DNA from: Ferrimicrobium acidiphilum DSM 19497
GTDB lineage: Bacteria > Actinomycetota > Acidimicrobiia > Acidimicrobiales > Acidimicrobiaceae
Direction: 5' to 3'
Assembly (NCBI RefSeq): GCF_000949255.1
Contig: NZ_JXUW01000015.1
Location: 1 to 64,000, forward strand
DNA length: 64,000 nt
Part shown: one piece after another, positions 18,408 through 27,207 of the stretch
Numbering within the stretch: position 1 is the stretch's first letter
Layout of the letters: each line of letters begins with the position of its first letter
Translations under genes and position numbers: made by a program
Notes under the pieces: generated by a model
The model's input: the letters and a program-made list of their open reading frames with translations, nothing else
Told to the model about the DNA's origin: nothing
Database searches by the model: none

Positions 18408-19295
18408 ATGTTAGATACCCTTCTTTCTGCGATAGCTTTTGGGATCGTTCTTGCCTCCGTAATAGCCATTGCGTCGATGGGGTTTACGATCCAGTTTGGG
18501 TTGACTAATATGCTCAATCTCAGTTATGGAGGTGTCATGACGGCGGCTGGTTTCGTGGCTTATCTTGCGGTAAGCCACGGAATCAACGCGTGGTATACCC
18601 TCCTAATAGGTGGGATTGTCGGAGCTGTTATTACGCTTGTGCTTGGCATCTATGTCTTTCGACCATATGCGAGACGTGGAGCAAAGCTATTTGAGATGAT
18701 GATGGTTACGCTTGGCTTGGCTTTGGTTGTGGACTATGGCCTTCAGGCGCTATCGCATAACAATATCTATCAGTTCACTGTTCTCCAGAGTGCGCCAATT
18801 CACCTTGGCCCAGTAGTCATAACACCTACCGAGTTGATCCTCGCAGTTGTCGGCCTAGTCGTTTTCCTTGGTTTGGAGGCACTCCTTCGATTCACGAGGA
18901 TTGGTAAGGCGTTGCGTGCTACTGCCGCCGAGGCATCGCTTGCTCGTTCATGTGGTATTCGTACTGGGCGGGTTGTAATTGTGACTTGGCTGCTCAGTGG
19001 GTTTCTTTGTGGGTTGGCCGGGGTGGTTTACATAGTCAATTCGCAGAGTATTGGTTACTCAACAGGGGAACTGTTCTTGCCATTGGTTGTTGCTGCCGCT
19101 CTCCTTGGAGGCGCCGGCTCACCGCGTGGTGCGGTGGTTGCTGCTCTAGTGATGGGAATCGTGACACAGGTAGTTGCTGCGTTTGGTCAGCCCGCCTATA
19201 GCACCGTAGCAGGCTTCGCGGTACTTGTGATCGTGCTCTTGGCAAGGCCAGGAGTTATTGCGCACGGTGCCTCTGAAGGAGAGCTGACTCTTTGA
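18408..19295 (+). CDS. Branched-chain-type ABC permease, LivH-like
   Basis: The 295-residue polytopic protein shows the LivH signature GFTIQFGLTNMLNLSYGGVMTAAGFVAY and the cytoplasmic coupling loop GKALRATAAEASLARSCGI, with about eight predicted membrane helices and a glycine-rich ALLGGAGSPRG end loop. ATG 18408 lies 6 bases after the receptor stop. It should pair with the LivM-like permease to form the transmembrane channel. Confidence 0.92.
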   Translation: MLDTLLSAIAFGIVLASVIAIASMGFTIQFGLTNMLNLSYGGVMTAAGFVAYLAVSHGINAWYTLLIGGIVGAVITLVLGIYVFRPYARRGAKLFEMMMVTLGLALVVDYGLQALSHNNIYQFTVLQSAPIHLGPVVITPTELILAVVGLVVFLGLEALLRFTRIGKALRATAAEASLARSCGIRTGRVVIVTWLLSGFLCGLAGVVYIVNSQSIGYSTGELFLPLVVAAALLGGAGSPRGAVVAALVMGIVTQVVAAFGQPAYSTVAGFAVLVIVLLARPGVIAHGASEGELTL

Positions 19296-19390
19296 TGGTC
19301 TGCTCCAATTTCTTCAGTTCAAATCATCTGCGTTCAACTGCTGAGGGTTGGCGCAACGGTTACCACGTGGTTGTGAAGGGGGCATAGGGT

Positions 19391-20422
19391 ATGTCAGCTT
19401 GGGAATTTTATATCAGTACGCTACTCGTCTATTTCGCGATCGACGTACTGTCAGCATTCTCGCTTAACCTCCAATTTGGTTTCGGAGGTATCATCAACCT
19501 GGCATTCATAGTCTTCCAAGCAGCAGGTGCTTACATCGCCGCATCTCTATCGCTCGGACCTGACACGGGGGCGAATGCCTTTCAGACCTATCTATTCGGG
19601 ATGAGTCTGCCGTTCCCGCTCCCGCTAATTTTCGCGACGTTGGCAGGTGCGATCTTAGCATTGGTCGTGGGTCTTTTTGGATTACGTCGAATGCGTAAGG
19701 ATTACCAGGCAGCAGTGTTCCTGATTGTTTCGCTGATTGCATGGGAAGTTGTGAAGTCTGACGTCAGTCTGTTTAATGGGTCTAACGGTGTAACTGGTGT
19801 CGGAAAGCCACTAGGGACAGCCTTGCCATTATCGTCATTAGGTTACCAATGGGTGTACCTAGTTTGGGTGTTGGTAATTGCCGCTGGTGTCTACCTGTTG
19901 GTTAGATGGTTGTCGATCTCTCCATGGGGTCGTGCTCTGCGAGCAATGCGTGATCATGAGGATGCCACAGTAAGCCTCGGGATCAATACTACGGTTCTGC
20001 GTCTTCAGGTATTCGTTATTGGTGGAGCTATCGCTGGCCTGAGTGGAGGTCTGCTGGTTGAATTTCTTGGTGCCTGGTCACCTGGAGCTTGGGGATATGC
20101 AGAGACGTTTGTGGTATTCACAGCTATGTTTGTTGGCGGCATTCGTAACTACAAGGGAGTCATCCTAGGAACGCTGTTGGTCCCGATCTTGTTTCTCGAA
20201 TTGCCGCGCTTTCTTCCTCCAATTGGATATCCAGGGCTCATCAGCTCGCTGGAGTGGGTTGTTATCGGCTTGCTGTGGATGACGAGCCTGTTGCTTCGAC
20301 CCAAGGGGATTATCCCGGAGAAGCGGAACATTGTCTCCTTTGGAAATTATGTGAAGGTATTGGGGGGTAAGCGCTCACCGCAAGTAAAGGCGGCGGGTCA
20401 TTCATTGGGTGAGATTACCTAG
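19391..20422 (+). CDS. Branched-chain-type ABC permease, LivM-like
   Basis: The 343-residue polytopic protein begins with the LivM-type FAIDVLSAFSLNLQFGFGGIINLAF and has the coupling loop WGRALRAMRDHEDATVSLGIN and the TAMFVGGIRNYKGVILG segment. A 95-bp gap separates it from the LivH-like gene, with aaggggg (19376-19382) upstream of the ATG. A hydrophilic C-terminal tail of about 30 residues follows the last helix. Confidence 0.92.
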   Translation: MSAWEFYISTLLVYFAIDVLSAFSLNLQFGFGGIINLAFIVFQAAGAYIAASLSLGPDTGANAFQTYLFGMSLPFPLPLIFATLAGAILALVVGLFGLRRMRKDYQAAVFLIVSLIAWEVVKSDVSLFNGSNGVTGVGKPLGTALPLSSLGYQWVYLVWVLVIAAGVYLLVRWLSISPWGRALRAMRDHEDATVSLGINTTVLRLQVFVIGGAIAGLSGGLLVEFLGAWSPGAWGYAETFVVFTAMFVGGIRNYKGVILGTLLVPILFLELPRFLPPIGYPGLISSLEWVVIGLLWMTSLLLRPKGIIPEKRNIVSFGNYVKVLGGKRSPQVKAAGHSLGEIT

Positions 20423-20525
20423 TTGATGGAGGCTACCAGTGGTGGGAGTGTCGATTTGATTCCCAGCACCATAGAGCTAGGTGTTTGTGATGTGTTGTTC
20501 GTTGAGACCACAATATCTGTAGTGA

Positions 20526-21332
20526 ATGGTCCGATGTGGTAAGAAGGGGTGGTGGCAATTGCCTGGTATTGATGATGGCGATGTAGTACTCGCTGCCAAG
20601 GATGTAGTGGTCCGTTATGGTGGCGTGATAGCTGTCGATGGCCTTTCTCTTGATGTGCGTGCTGGTGAAGCGGTGGGTTTGATTGGACCCAACGGCGCCG
20701 GGAAGTCAACTGCTCTTGGTGCCCTTGGTGGCCAGGTCAAGACGGTGAGCGGGTCGATTACGTTGGCTGGACGAGAGGTCCATAAATTGTCATCTTATCG
20801 AAGAGCACGCCTTGGGTTGGTCAGAACGTTTCAGTCGACCAGCGAGTTTGGTGACATGACGACATTTGAAAACCTGGTCACAGCCGGAAATGGTTATAGC
20901 GGGGCGCGGTTGACAAGGGTTGTGTTTCATAGAAAGGCGAGTCTTGCTGCTGATAGGGCTATTGCGGATCGTGCTTGGGAGATGTTGGAACGTTTTGATA
21001 TGGCCGAGAAGGCCAATACCTATGCTAGGGAGTTGAGCGGTGGTCAACGACGGCTAGTAGAGATCATGCGTTGTCTCATGTCGACTCCAAAGGTGTTGCT
21101 ACTCGATGAGCCTATGGTAGGTGTTGCACCGCATTTAGTCGAAAAACTGGTCAATGACCTAATTGCTATACGTGATGAAGGCATTGCTATTGTCATCGTA
21201 GAGCATGCGTTGGAGGTTGTTAAGGCTCTTAGTAATCGTGTAGTTGTAATGTCGTTTGGAAGCAAAATAGCAGAGGGTAGCTATGAGGAAATCGTCCGCA
21301 ACGAAGACGTGCAGGCTGCGTATCTTGGATAG
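20526..21332 (+). CDS. Branched-chain-type ABC ATPase, LivG-like
   Basis: This ATPase shows Walker A GPNGAGKST, the Q-loop TFQSTSEF, signature LSGGQRRLVEI, Walker B VLLLDEPMVGVAP and the H-loop VEHALEVV. Length (about 268 residues) fits LivG. The first 20 residues (MVRCGKKGWWQL...) are not typical; TTG 20559, preceded by AAGGGG, may be the true start, giving LPGIDDGDVVLAAKDV. A 100-bp gap precedes it, and 46 bases separate it from the LivF-like gene. Confidence 0.92.
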   Translation: MVRCGKKGWWQLPGIDDGDVVLAAKDVVVRYGGVIAVDGLSLDVRAGEAVGLIGPNGAGKSTALGALGGQVKTVSGSITLAGREVHKLSSYRRARLGLVRTFQSTSEFGDMTTFENLVTAGNGYSGARLTRVVFHRKASLAADRAIADRAWEMLERFDMAEKANTYARELSGGQRRLVEIMRCLMSTPKVLLLDEPMVGVAPHLVEKLVNDLIAIRDEGIAIVIVEHALEVVKALSNRVVVMSFGSKIAEGSYEEIVRNEDVQAAYLG

Positions 21333-21378
21333 AGTATGCGGCTACTTAGTTGGAATGCTGCGATGGAAGTGGGTTTAG

Positions 21379-22137
21379 ATGGTTGCTAGGGTAAAGCCGT
21401 TTCTAGATGTAGCTGGAGTGAGTTCGGGGTACAACAAGACGCCTATTGTCCAGAGGGTGAGCATACAGGTTGGCCTCGGCGAGATAGTGCTCATTATGGG
21501 GCCAAATGGGGCTGGCAAAAGTACTTTAATAAAAGCTATAACGGGCGAGCTCCCCGCACTCGAAGGTTCGATAAAGATCGATGATGTCGATGTCACCCAC
21601 ATGGGCGAGGAGGATCGAGTCGGTCATGGTGTGGGATACGTGCCTCAAGTGCGAGATGTTTTTCCGCCGCTCACTGTTCAGGAGAATATCGAGATGGGTG
21701 GTTATGCCTATAAGGGCGCGGATTTGCGTGAGCGTGAAGAGGAGGTGTACTCCCTCTTTCCCCAGTTGCTTCCGAGCCGTAGACGAGCGGCTAGTACGCT
21801 AAGCGGTGGTGAACGCAAGATGCTCGGAATTGCTCGAGCTCTGATGGCACGGCCCAGATTGTTAATTCTTGATGAGCCTACGGCGAATCTGGCGCCATTG
21901 ATTGCTGAGAAGGTGTTGCAGAGTATTGTGACTGGCGCTGCTGGTTCCGGAAAGGCGGTGTTGCTCATAGAGCAGCGCGTGAGCTTGGGCCTAGAGGTCG
22001 CTTCGTGGGGTTACATACTGACCGACGGACAGCTGCGATTGGAGGGCAGCGCTGAGGAGTTAAAGGCAATTCCTGATCTCGGGCAGCTATTTTTGGGTCG
22101 CGGCTCTTTGGGTCCCGTCTCTAGTGAGGCGCTGTGA
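21379..22137 (+). CDS. Branched-chain-type ABC ATPase, LivF-like
   Basis: The 252-residue ATPase shows Walker A GPNGAGKST, GYVPQVRDVFPPLTV in place of the usual Q-loop segment, signature LSGGERKML, Walker B LLILDEPTANLAP and the switch region LIEQRVSLGLE. LivF proteins are usually 230-260 residues. It closes the transporter part of the operon; catabolic genes start 90 bases downstream on the same strand. Confidence 0.92.
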   Translation: MVARVKPFLDVAGVSSGYNKTPIVQRVSIQVGLGEIVLIMGPNGAGKSTLIKAITGELPALEGSIKIDDVDVTHMGEEDRVGHGVGYVPQVRDVFPPLTVQENIEMGGYAYKGADLREREEEVYSLFPQLLPSRRRAASTLSGGERKMLGIARALMARPRLLILDEPTANLAPLIAEKVLQSIVTGAAGSGKAVLLIEQRVSLGLEVASWGYILTDGQLRLEGSAEELKAIPDLGQLFLGRGSLGPVSSEAL

Positions 22138-22225
22138 GTATGGTGTCGGAGACGGTTAGTTTCGCCCAGGTTGCAACGGCGCTAGGGATCGGGCCAATGT
22201 TTGTGACGCTTGATCTAGGAGTGCG

Positions 22226-23719
22226 ATGATGGAAGAGCGGAGCCTACTGATAGATGGTAAGGATTTGCAAGGGCATGATGAGCCCTTGGAGGTCATCAAT
22301 CCATCTACTGGAGAGGTGATAGCGATAGTGCAATCGGCCAATAGCCACGATGTGGATGTTGCCGTTCAGGCTGGCTACGAAAAATTCGTAGACGGGGAGT
22401 GGAGCAAGGCTCCAGTACACGTGAGGGCCAGAGTGCTGACAAGGTTTGCTGACCTTCTAGAGGGGGCCTTGGACGAGTTGAACGTCCTTGAGACGTTGAA
22501 CAATGGAAGGCCGGTTGCCGAGACTCGGGCTCAGATTGCACGACTGCCGGAGTGGTACCGTTATAACGCCGCGTTGGCGCTCGCCGACCGTACGAGCGTT
22601 GTTCCGATGCCAGGCGACTATCACTCCTATACTGAACGGAGTCCATTAGGGGTGGTCGGGATCTTGGCCTCCTTCAACCATCCACTGATGATTGCGTCTA
22701 AGAGTCTCGCTCCTGCCCTGGCCACTGGCAACTCTGTGGTGCTCAAGCCATCTGAATTGACGCCGCTCACTGCTCTCAGAGTCGGAGAGCTAGCACTGGA
22801 GGCGGGTATTCCGCCGGGTGTACTCAACGTTGTTCCTGGTACCGGCGGAGTTGCAGGCGCAGCGCTCGCAGCCCATCCACTCATCTCGCGGATCACCTTC
22901 ACTGGCGGCACTGAGGCAGGAAGATTGGTAGCACAGGCGTGTGCTACACGGTTTGCTCCGTGTACATTGGAGCTCGGTGGTTCCTCGCCGGTTGTGGTGT
23001 TCAAGGATTCCCCGGTCGAAGAGGCAGTTCGAGGCGCAGCGTTCTCCGCCTTTATTGGCTCTGGACAAACCTGCATCGCCGGCAGGAGATTCATTGTTGA
23101 TGAGTCACTTTATAACGAATTTGTCGAGCGGCTTGTGGGGATAGCAGGCGGCCTTCGAGTTGGTGATGCTCGAGATCCTAAGACTCAGATGGGACCAATG
23201 ATCTCGGCTGTGGCTCGAAATCGTGTGTTGCAGAAGGTGCATCTTGCGGCGGCTGAGGGAGTCGATGTTCGTTCGGGAGGCGACGAGGTCTCCGTGGACG
23301 GACGACCGGGTGGGTTCTTTATGAGTCCGACCGTGTGTACTGCCCCATCGCAGGAGTACAGGTTGGCCAGAGAAGAGATTTTCGGTCCAGTGGCCTTCGT
23401 TGTTCCATTTCGGGATGAGGCAGATGCACTCTCCAAGGCGAATGATTCCGTATATGGACTTGGTGCAGCAGTCTGGACCAGAGATGTTGCTCGAGCGCAT
23501 CGTTTCGCATCAGGATTGCATTGTGGAATAGTTTGGGTGAACGATCACCATCGACTCGATCCTAGTTCTCCATGGGGTGGGAGCGGAGAGAGCGGAATTG
23601 GCCGTGAGGGTGGTTGGGAGTCGTTTCACGAGTTTACGCATGTTAAGGCTGTTACGATTCGGACAGCTGAAGAATCGGTTGATTGGTATGGTGGGGGTCA
23701 GCAAGGACGGTTGAATTAG
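22226..23719 (+). CDS. NAD(P)-dependent aldehyde dehydrogenase
   Basis: The 497-residue ALDH-superfamily enzyme oxidises an aldehyde to an acid. It shows the cofactor-binding FTGGTEAGR, the general-base glutamate in LELGGSSP, the nucleophilic cysteine in GQTCIAGRRF, and EEIFGPV. The N-terminus INPSTGEVIAIVQSA is typical of the betaine/semialdehyde dehydrogenase branch. The start is ATG 22226 (a second ATG follows at 22229). It lies between the importer genes and an enoyl-CoA hydratase gene that starts at the base after its stop. In this context it may act on a semialdehyde derived from the imported compound. Confidence 0.93.
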   Translation: MMEERSLLIDGKDLQGHDEPLEVINPSTGEVIAIVQSANSHDVDVAVQAGYEKFVDGEWSKAPVHVRARVLTRFADLLEGALDELNVLETLNNGRPVAETRAQIARLPEWYRYNAALALADRTSVVPMPGDYHSYTERSPLGVVGILASFNHPLMIASKSLAPALATGNSVVLKPSELTPLTALRVGELALEAGIPPGVLNVVPGTGGVAGAALAAHPLISRITFTGGTEAGRLVAQACATRFAPCTLELGGSSPVVVFKDSPVEEAVRGAAFSAFIGSGQTCIAGRRFIVDESLYNEFVERLVGIAGGLRVGDARDPKTQMGPMISAVARNRVLQKVHLAAAEGVDVRSGGDEVSVDGRPGGFFMSPTVCTAPSQEYRLAREEIFGPVAFVVPFRDEADALSKANDSVYGLGAAVWTRDVARAHRFASGLHCGIVWVNDHHRLDPSSPWGGSGESGIGREGGWESFHEFTHVKAVTIRTAEESVDWYGGGQQGRLN

Positions 23720-24451
23720 ATGATCAATGGTTTGAACGTGAGCCAAGATGGAGCACTTCTTAGGGTTGAGCTCGAGAATGGACCTGGAAATGAGTTCACC
23801 GAAGAGATGTGCCTGGGCTTGACGGACGTTCTCATGAATCCACCCGCGTCGGCATCACTGGTGGTTTTAACGGCTGTGGGTGAGGTGTTTTGCACCGGCA
23901 GGGATCGTTCTGCTCGTCTGCCTGGAGAGATGCGAGCAATGGCGTCAGCGCTGGCAGAGGCTAACGTAGCCCTTCTTGCAACCCGTCTGACGGTGGTGAC
24001 AAGGGTTGATGGCGATGCTGCTGGATTTGGCGTCGGTCTCGTCGCATTGGCTGATGTGGCCATTGTTGCTGAAGGTTCGAGGTTCTGGTTTCCCGAGGTG
24101 CGTGACGGGCTTTCACCAGCTCTCGTGCTTGCATGGCTGCCCTACGTGGTTGGTCGACGGAGGGCGTTTTGGATGGCGGCTAGTGGTGAGGAGATCGATG
24201 CTGTCGAGGCCTGCAGGATCGGGCTGGCAAATGAAGTCGTGCCTTCTCAACTCATGGATGAGCGTACTAATTCAATCGTTAAGACGCTCATGCTCGCACC
24301 TAGCTCGGTGTGTGCACAGATCAAGTCCGATCTACCTAGCCAGGAGAGGTTAGCGATAATCGCCGAGTCTCGGGCGGCCGCGGATCGCCTGGTGCTTCGC
24401 ACTTTAGTTAGGCAGCAGTCTGACTCATGCCCGGATCTCTCTAATAACTAG
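23720..24451 (+). CDS. Enoyl-CoA hydratase/isomerase family protein
   Basis: The 243-residue crotonase-fold protein has the oxyanion-hole segments VFCTGRDRSAR and RVDGDAAGFGVGLVALADVAIVAEGSRFWFPEV, then LPYVVGRRRAFWMAASGEEIDAVEACRIGLANEVV. The usual catalytic Glu pair of hydratases is not obvious: the region reads FGVGLVALADV and PEVRDGLSPAL. It may therefore be a hydratase/isomerase variant with another CoA substrate. The ATG directly follows the aldehyde dehydrogenase stop (TAGATG), so they are co-expressed. Confidence 0.88.
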   Translation: MINGLNVSQDGALLRVELENGPGNEFTEEMCLGLTDVLMNPPASASLVVLTAVGEVFCTGRDRSARLPGEMRAMASALAEANVALLATRLTVVTRVDGDAAGFGVGLVALADVAIVAEGSRFWFPEVRDGLSPALVLAWLPYVVGRRRAFWMAASGEEIDAVEACRIGLANEVVPSQLMDERTNSIVKTLMLAPSSVCAQIKSDLPSQERLAIIAESRAAADRLVLRTLVRQQSDSCPDLSNN

Positions 24452-24663
24452 GTGGCCGGCAGGTGCTGACGTTCGGAATAGGCGTATATGTCCTCTTCAC
24501 TTCAGTTCGATTCACGCTAGTGGACCCATTGGCAGTTGCCAAGTTCGCTAACGGATCTGCAGTCCGATACAGTTGATCACTGGGGTCGGTTTGATGACTG
24601 AGCTTGATTCTGGAGGATTGATACGTTGCTGGCAGGGGGTCCTGTCGTGAGGGTGGTTGGCAC

Positions 24664-25404
24664 ATGACTGATCCGTTGGTTACTCGTGATGATGTAGAGG
24701 GGATTGCGCGCATTGGTGTATCGGATTCTTCGATACCTCAGCTGAGTCGAGTCACCGCCACTGAGGCTGCGACTGATCTGTTGAGGAGTCTCATTCTCTC
24801 GGGTGCGATACAGTCTGGCGCAGTTCTGAGGCAAGATGAGGTTGCCAGGCAGCTGCAGGTAAGCCGGACTCCGTTGCGCGAGGCCTTGCATCGGCTCACC
24901 GCTGAGGGTCTTATACGACTGGATCCACATAAGGGAGCTATGGTGGCCCAGCCATCGATTGGAGAGCTGCGTGACATCTATGAACTGCAGGAGATCCTTG
25001 AGTGTGAGGCTGTCAAGGAGGCTGTTGGACATAGAACCGTAGATAAGCTCGAGCAGCTTCGACTGCACATGGAGGGATTGGTAGAGATCAGAGATTCGGC
25101 CGATTGGATTAGGTATAACCTTGGGTTCCATACCTGCCTATATGAGATGTCTGGCAAACCATTGTTGGTGGAGATGATAACGATGCTACGCAATAGGGCG
25201 AGTTTGTACATCAACATGGTGGCGCAATCCGATCAAAGTAGAGTGCGAGCCGAGCACGAACATCGTGAGATGTTTGCGGCGCTTGAGCGTGGAGATGTTG
25301 GCGAGCTACAAAGGCTGGTACGCGCGCACTTAGGCGCAACGCTGGCTTGGGTGGATGAGGTGATAAGAATGAATGGTCGTAATAAGACTGACAGGAGTGA
25401 GTGA
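24664..25404 (+). CDS. GntR-family transcriptional regulator, FCD subfamily
   Basis: The 246-residue regulator has an N-terminal winged helix at about residues 30-95 (LRSLILSGAIQSGAVLRQDEVARQLQVSRTPLREALHRLTAEGLI) and an all-helical FCD ligand-binding domain (DIYELQEILECEAV..., with D/H metal-binding candidates NLGFHTCLYE and AEHEHREMFAAL). A 212-bp gap separates it from the hydratase gene. Its stop overlaps the hydrolase ATG (TGATG). It is the likely regulator of the importer and catabolic genes, with the palindromes at 16993-17015 as a candidate site. Confidence 0.92.
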   Translation: MTDPLVTRDDVEGIARIGVSDSSIPQLSRVTATEAATDLLRSLILSGAIQSGAVLRQDEVARQLQVSRTPLREALHRLTAEGLIRLDPHKGAMVAQPSIGELRDIYELQEILECEAVKEAVGHRTVDKLEQLRLHMEGLVEIRDSADWIRYNLGFHTCLYEMSGKPLLVEMITMLRNRASLYINMVAQSDQSRVRAEHEHREMFAALERGDVGELQRLVRAHLGATLAWVDEVIRMNGRNKTDRSE

Positions 25405-26255
25405 TGCGGATAGCAACAATGACGGATGGTCGCCAAAATCGGCTTGCTTTGGGACATGATGAACGTTGGTATGACGTTGGTGACGCGAGCACTGAGTCCT
25501 CCATCACGGTCCTGCTTAAAGGTGTAGACGCGGCGCGGGTTTTCGTGACTGCGGAGCGCGCTCTCTCTCAGGATTTCGCACCCGTTATGCCCTTGCTTCC
25601 TTCGCGCAATGTGATGTGCCTGGGAAAGAACTTCGTCGCACATGCAGAGGAGTTTGCATTGTTTAATCGTGATGCGGAGGTAGTACCATCAGCACCGATT
25701 ATCTTCACCAAGGCGGTAGCAGCGCTTTGTGGCCCAACTGATAGTCTCGTGGTCCAAGAGGGTTTAGCTCACCAGCTCGACTACGAGACTGAGTTGGCAG
25801 TTGTGATTGGGAAATCAGGGCGGAATATCGGTGCCGATAGTGCAGGCGAGTACATCGCGGCGTACACGGTGATCAACGATGTGACCGCTCGCGACTTGCA
25901 GGCCCTGCACGCCCAGTGGTTCCTGGGCAAGTCATTGCCGGGCGCATCGCCTATGGGACCAGTTTTGGTGACACCGGATGAACTTGACCCTCTGGGTGAT
26001 CGCCTTCTTTCTACCTGGGTGAATGGAGAGCTGCGTCAACGCGCGGCATTATCGGACATGATTGTGAGTGTCGAACAGGCTATCGCAACGATATCGCGAG
26101 TTGTGCCGCTTCAGGTGGGCGATGTTATCGCAATGGGTACACCCGCAGGGGTAGCAGTGAGTTTTGATCCGCCCCGATTCCTCCAAAATGGAGATCACAT
26201 TGTCTCCGAGATTGAAGGAATAGGGAGACTGGAGAACACCGTCTGTATTGTGTGA
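25404..26255 (+). CDS. Fumarylacetoacetate hydrolase family protein
   Basis: The 283-residue FAH-fold enzyme has the conserved CLGKNFVAHAEEF, YETELAVVIGKSG (metal-binding Glu residues), YTVINDVTARDLQ, QWFLGKSLPGASPMGP and MGTPAGV. Family members cleave or hydrate carbon chains of oxo-acids with Mg2+ (fumarylpyruvate, acylpyruvate, 2-hydroxyhepta-dienedioate). ATG 25404, preceded by AGGAG at 25393-25397, overlaps the regulator stop. With the aldehyde dehydrogenase and hydratase it suggests a ring-cleavage-derived acid pathway, although no ring-opening enzyme is present. Confidence 0.92.
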   Translation: MRIATMTDGRQNRLALGHDERWYDVGDASTESSITVLLKGVDAARVFVTAERALSQDFAPVMPLLPSRNVMCLGKNFVAHAEEFALFNRDAEVVPSAPIIFTKAVAALCGPTDSLVVQEGLAHQLDYETELAVVIGKSGRNIGADSAGEYIAAYTVINDVTARDLQALHAQWFLGKSLPGASPMGPVLVTPDELDPLGDRLLSTWVNGELRQRAALSDMIVSVEQAIATISRVVPLQVGDVIAMGTPAGVAVSFDPPRFLQNGDHIVSEIEGIGRLENTVCIV

Positions 26256-27207
26256 GGATGCTCGTGGCGCATTCCTGCCAGCTGGTTCAGGCCGTAGCTC
26301 TGTCGTCACTGCCTTTTCCACTCTATTTTTGCGACAATAGAACGGAGGTTTGTTTAGGGATTAACTGTAGGTGGAGCTAACATCTAAATTCTCATCTATG
26401 CCTCGATTCCATTGGTCTTACTGCCGTCAACACACCCCTCCTGTGTCCTCGCGATAGTCGCTATCGCTCCTGGCGTAGCGCCGTTATCGTAGCGAGCAGA
26501 TCTCTACGTCGGTTGTGTTGGGTGTCGTCTGCGTCTGTCGCCAGTCGTAGAGAGACGATCTGAAGGTCGCAACCCGCTCGTGTTCTAGAACGAGGGGACT
26601 TGGACAGCTCGGTTAGTATACATCAGAATCGCCCTGTGGATTGGATTCAGCGGATTGAGTCGGATTATCAATCCGAGGGGCATACGATCCATCTGGTAGA
26701 CGAAGCGCTTAGTCTGGCTGCAGTGCACTACAACTGGATCGTTGCGGTCTCTCGGTCTTCTTAAGGATACTTTACGGCGAGGGATCGCACGAGCCTGCCT
26801 TGGGGGCTCAGAGAAGGCAGAGAAGTGTGGGTTCATTGGCGAGCACCTCAGGCGACTGCCGTTTAGTCGCCGGTGATAAGAGTGGTGCAGCGGTCATCTC
26901 AGGTGTTGTCGTCGTGAACGGCGGGTGCGATGATACTTACATCGGCCAAGCAGGCCCGGATCATCAGTTTGGGCAAAGCCGACACCTGAACAATATTAGT
27001 GTCGGCCGAACTCTTCGTTTCGGGGCATCTCTGCTCGACGCCTATTGCGGTCTCGATGGAAATTGCACGCTTTGGCCGCACCGGTAGACCAGCGCACTCA
27101 AGCCGATCAGAGCGATTGTCTTCACATTTCTGTTCAATTGTTAGCTAGGATTGAGCAGCCTCGCCAGTGGGATTGGAGCTTCGCTCACCGGTGTCTCGCG
27201 GAAGGCG
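26256..27207. other. Gene-free stretch with clustered inverted repeats
   Basis: About 950 bases without a family-supported gene. Strong palindromes occur close together: gcgatag-tcg-ctatcgc (26451-26467), a bulged stem cagatc+tctacg with cgtaga+gatctg (26497-26508 with 26546-26562), and ctcgt...acgag around gttctagaac (26577-26595). A 54-codon frame at 26600-26764 (TTG, weak GAGGGG upstream) reads MDSSVSIHQNRPVDWIQRIE and onward; I do not recognise it. The rest, up to the dehydrogenase 3' end, shows nothing. Confidence 0.45.
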
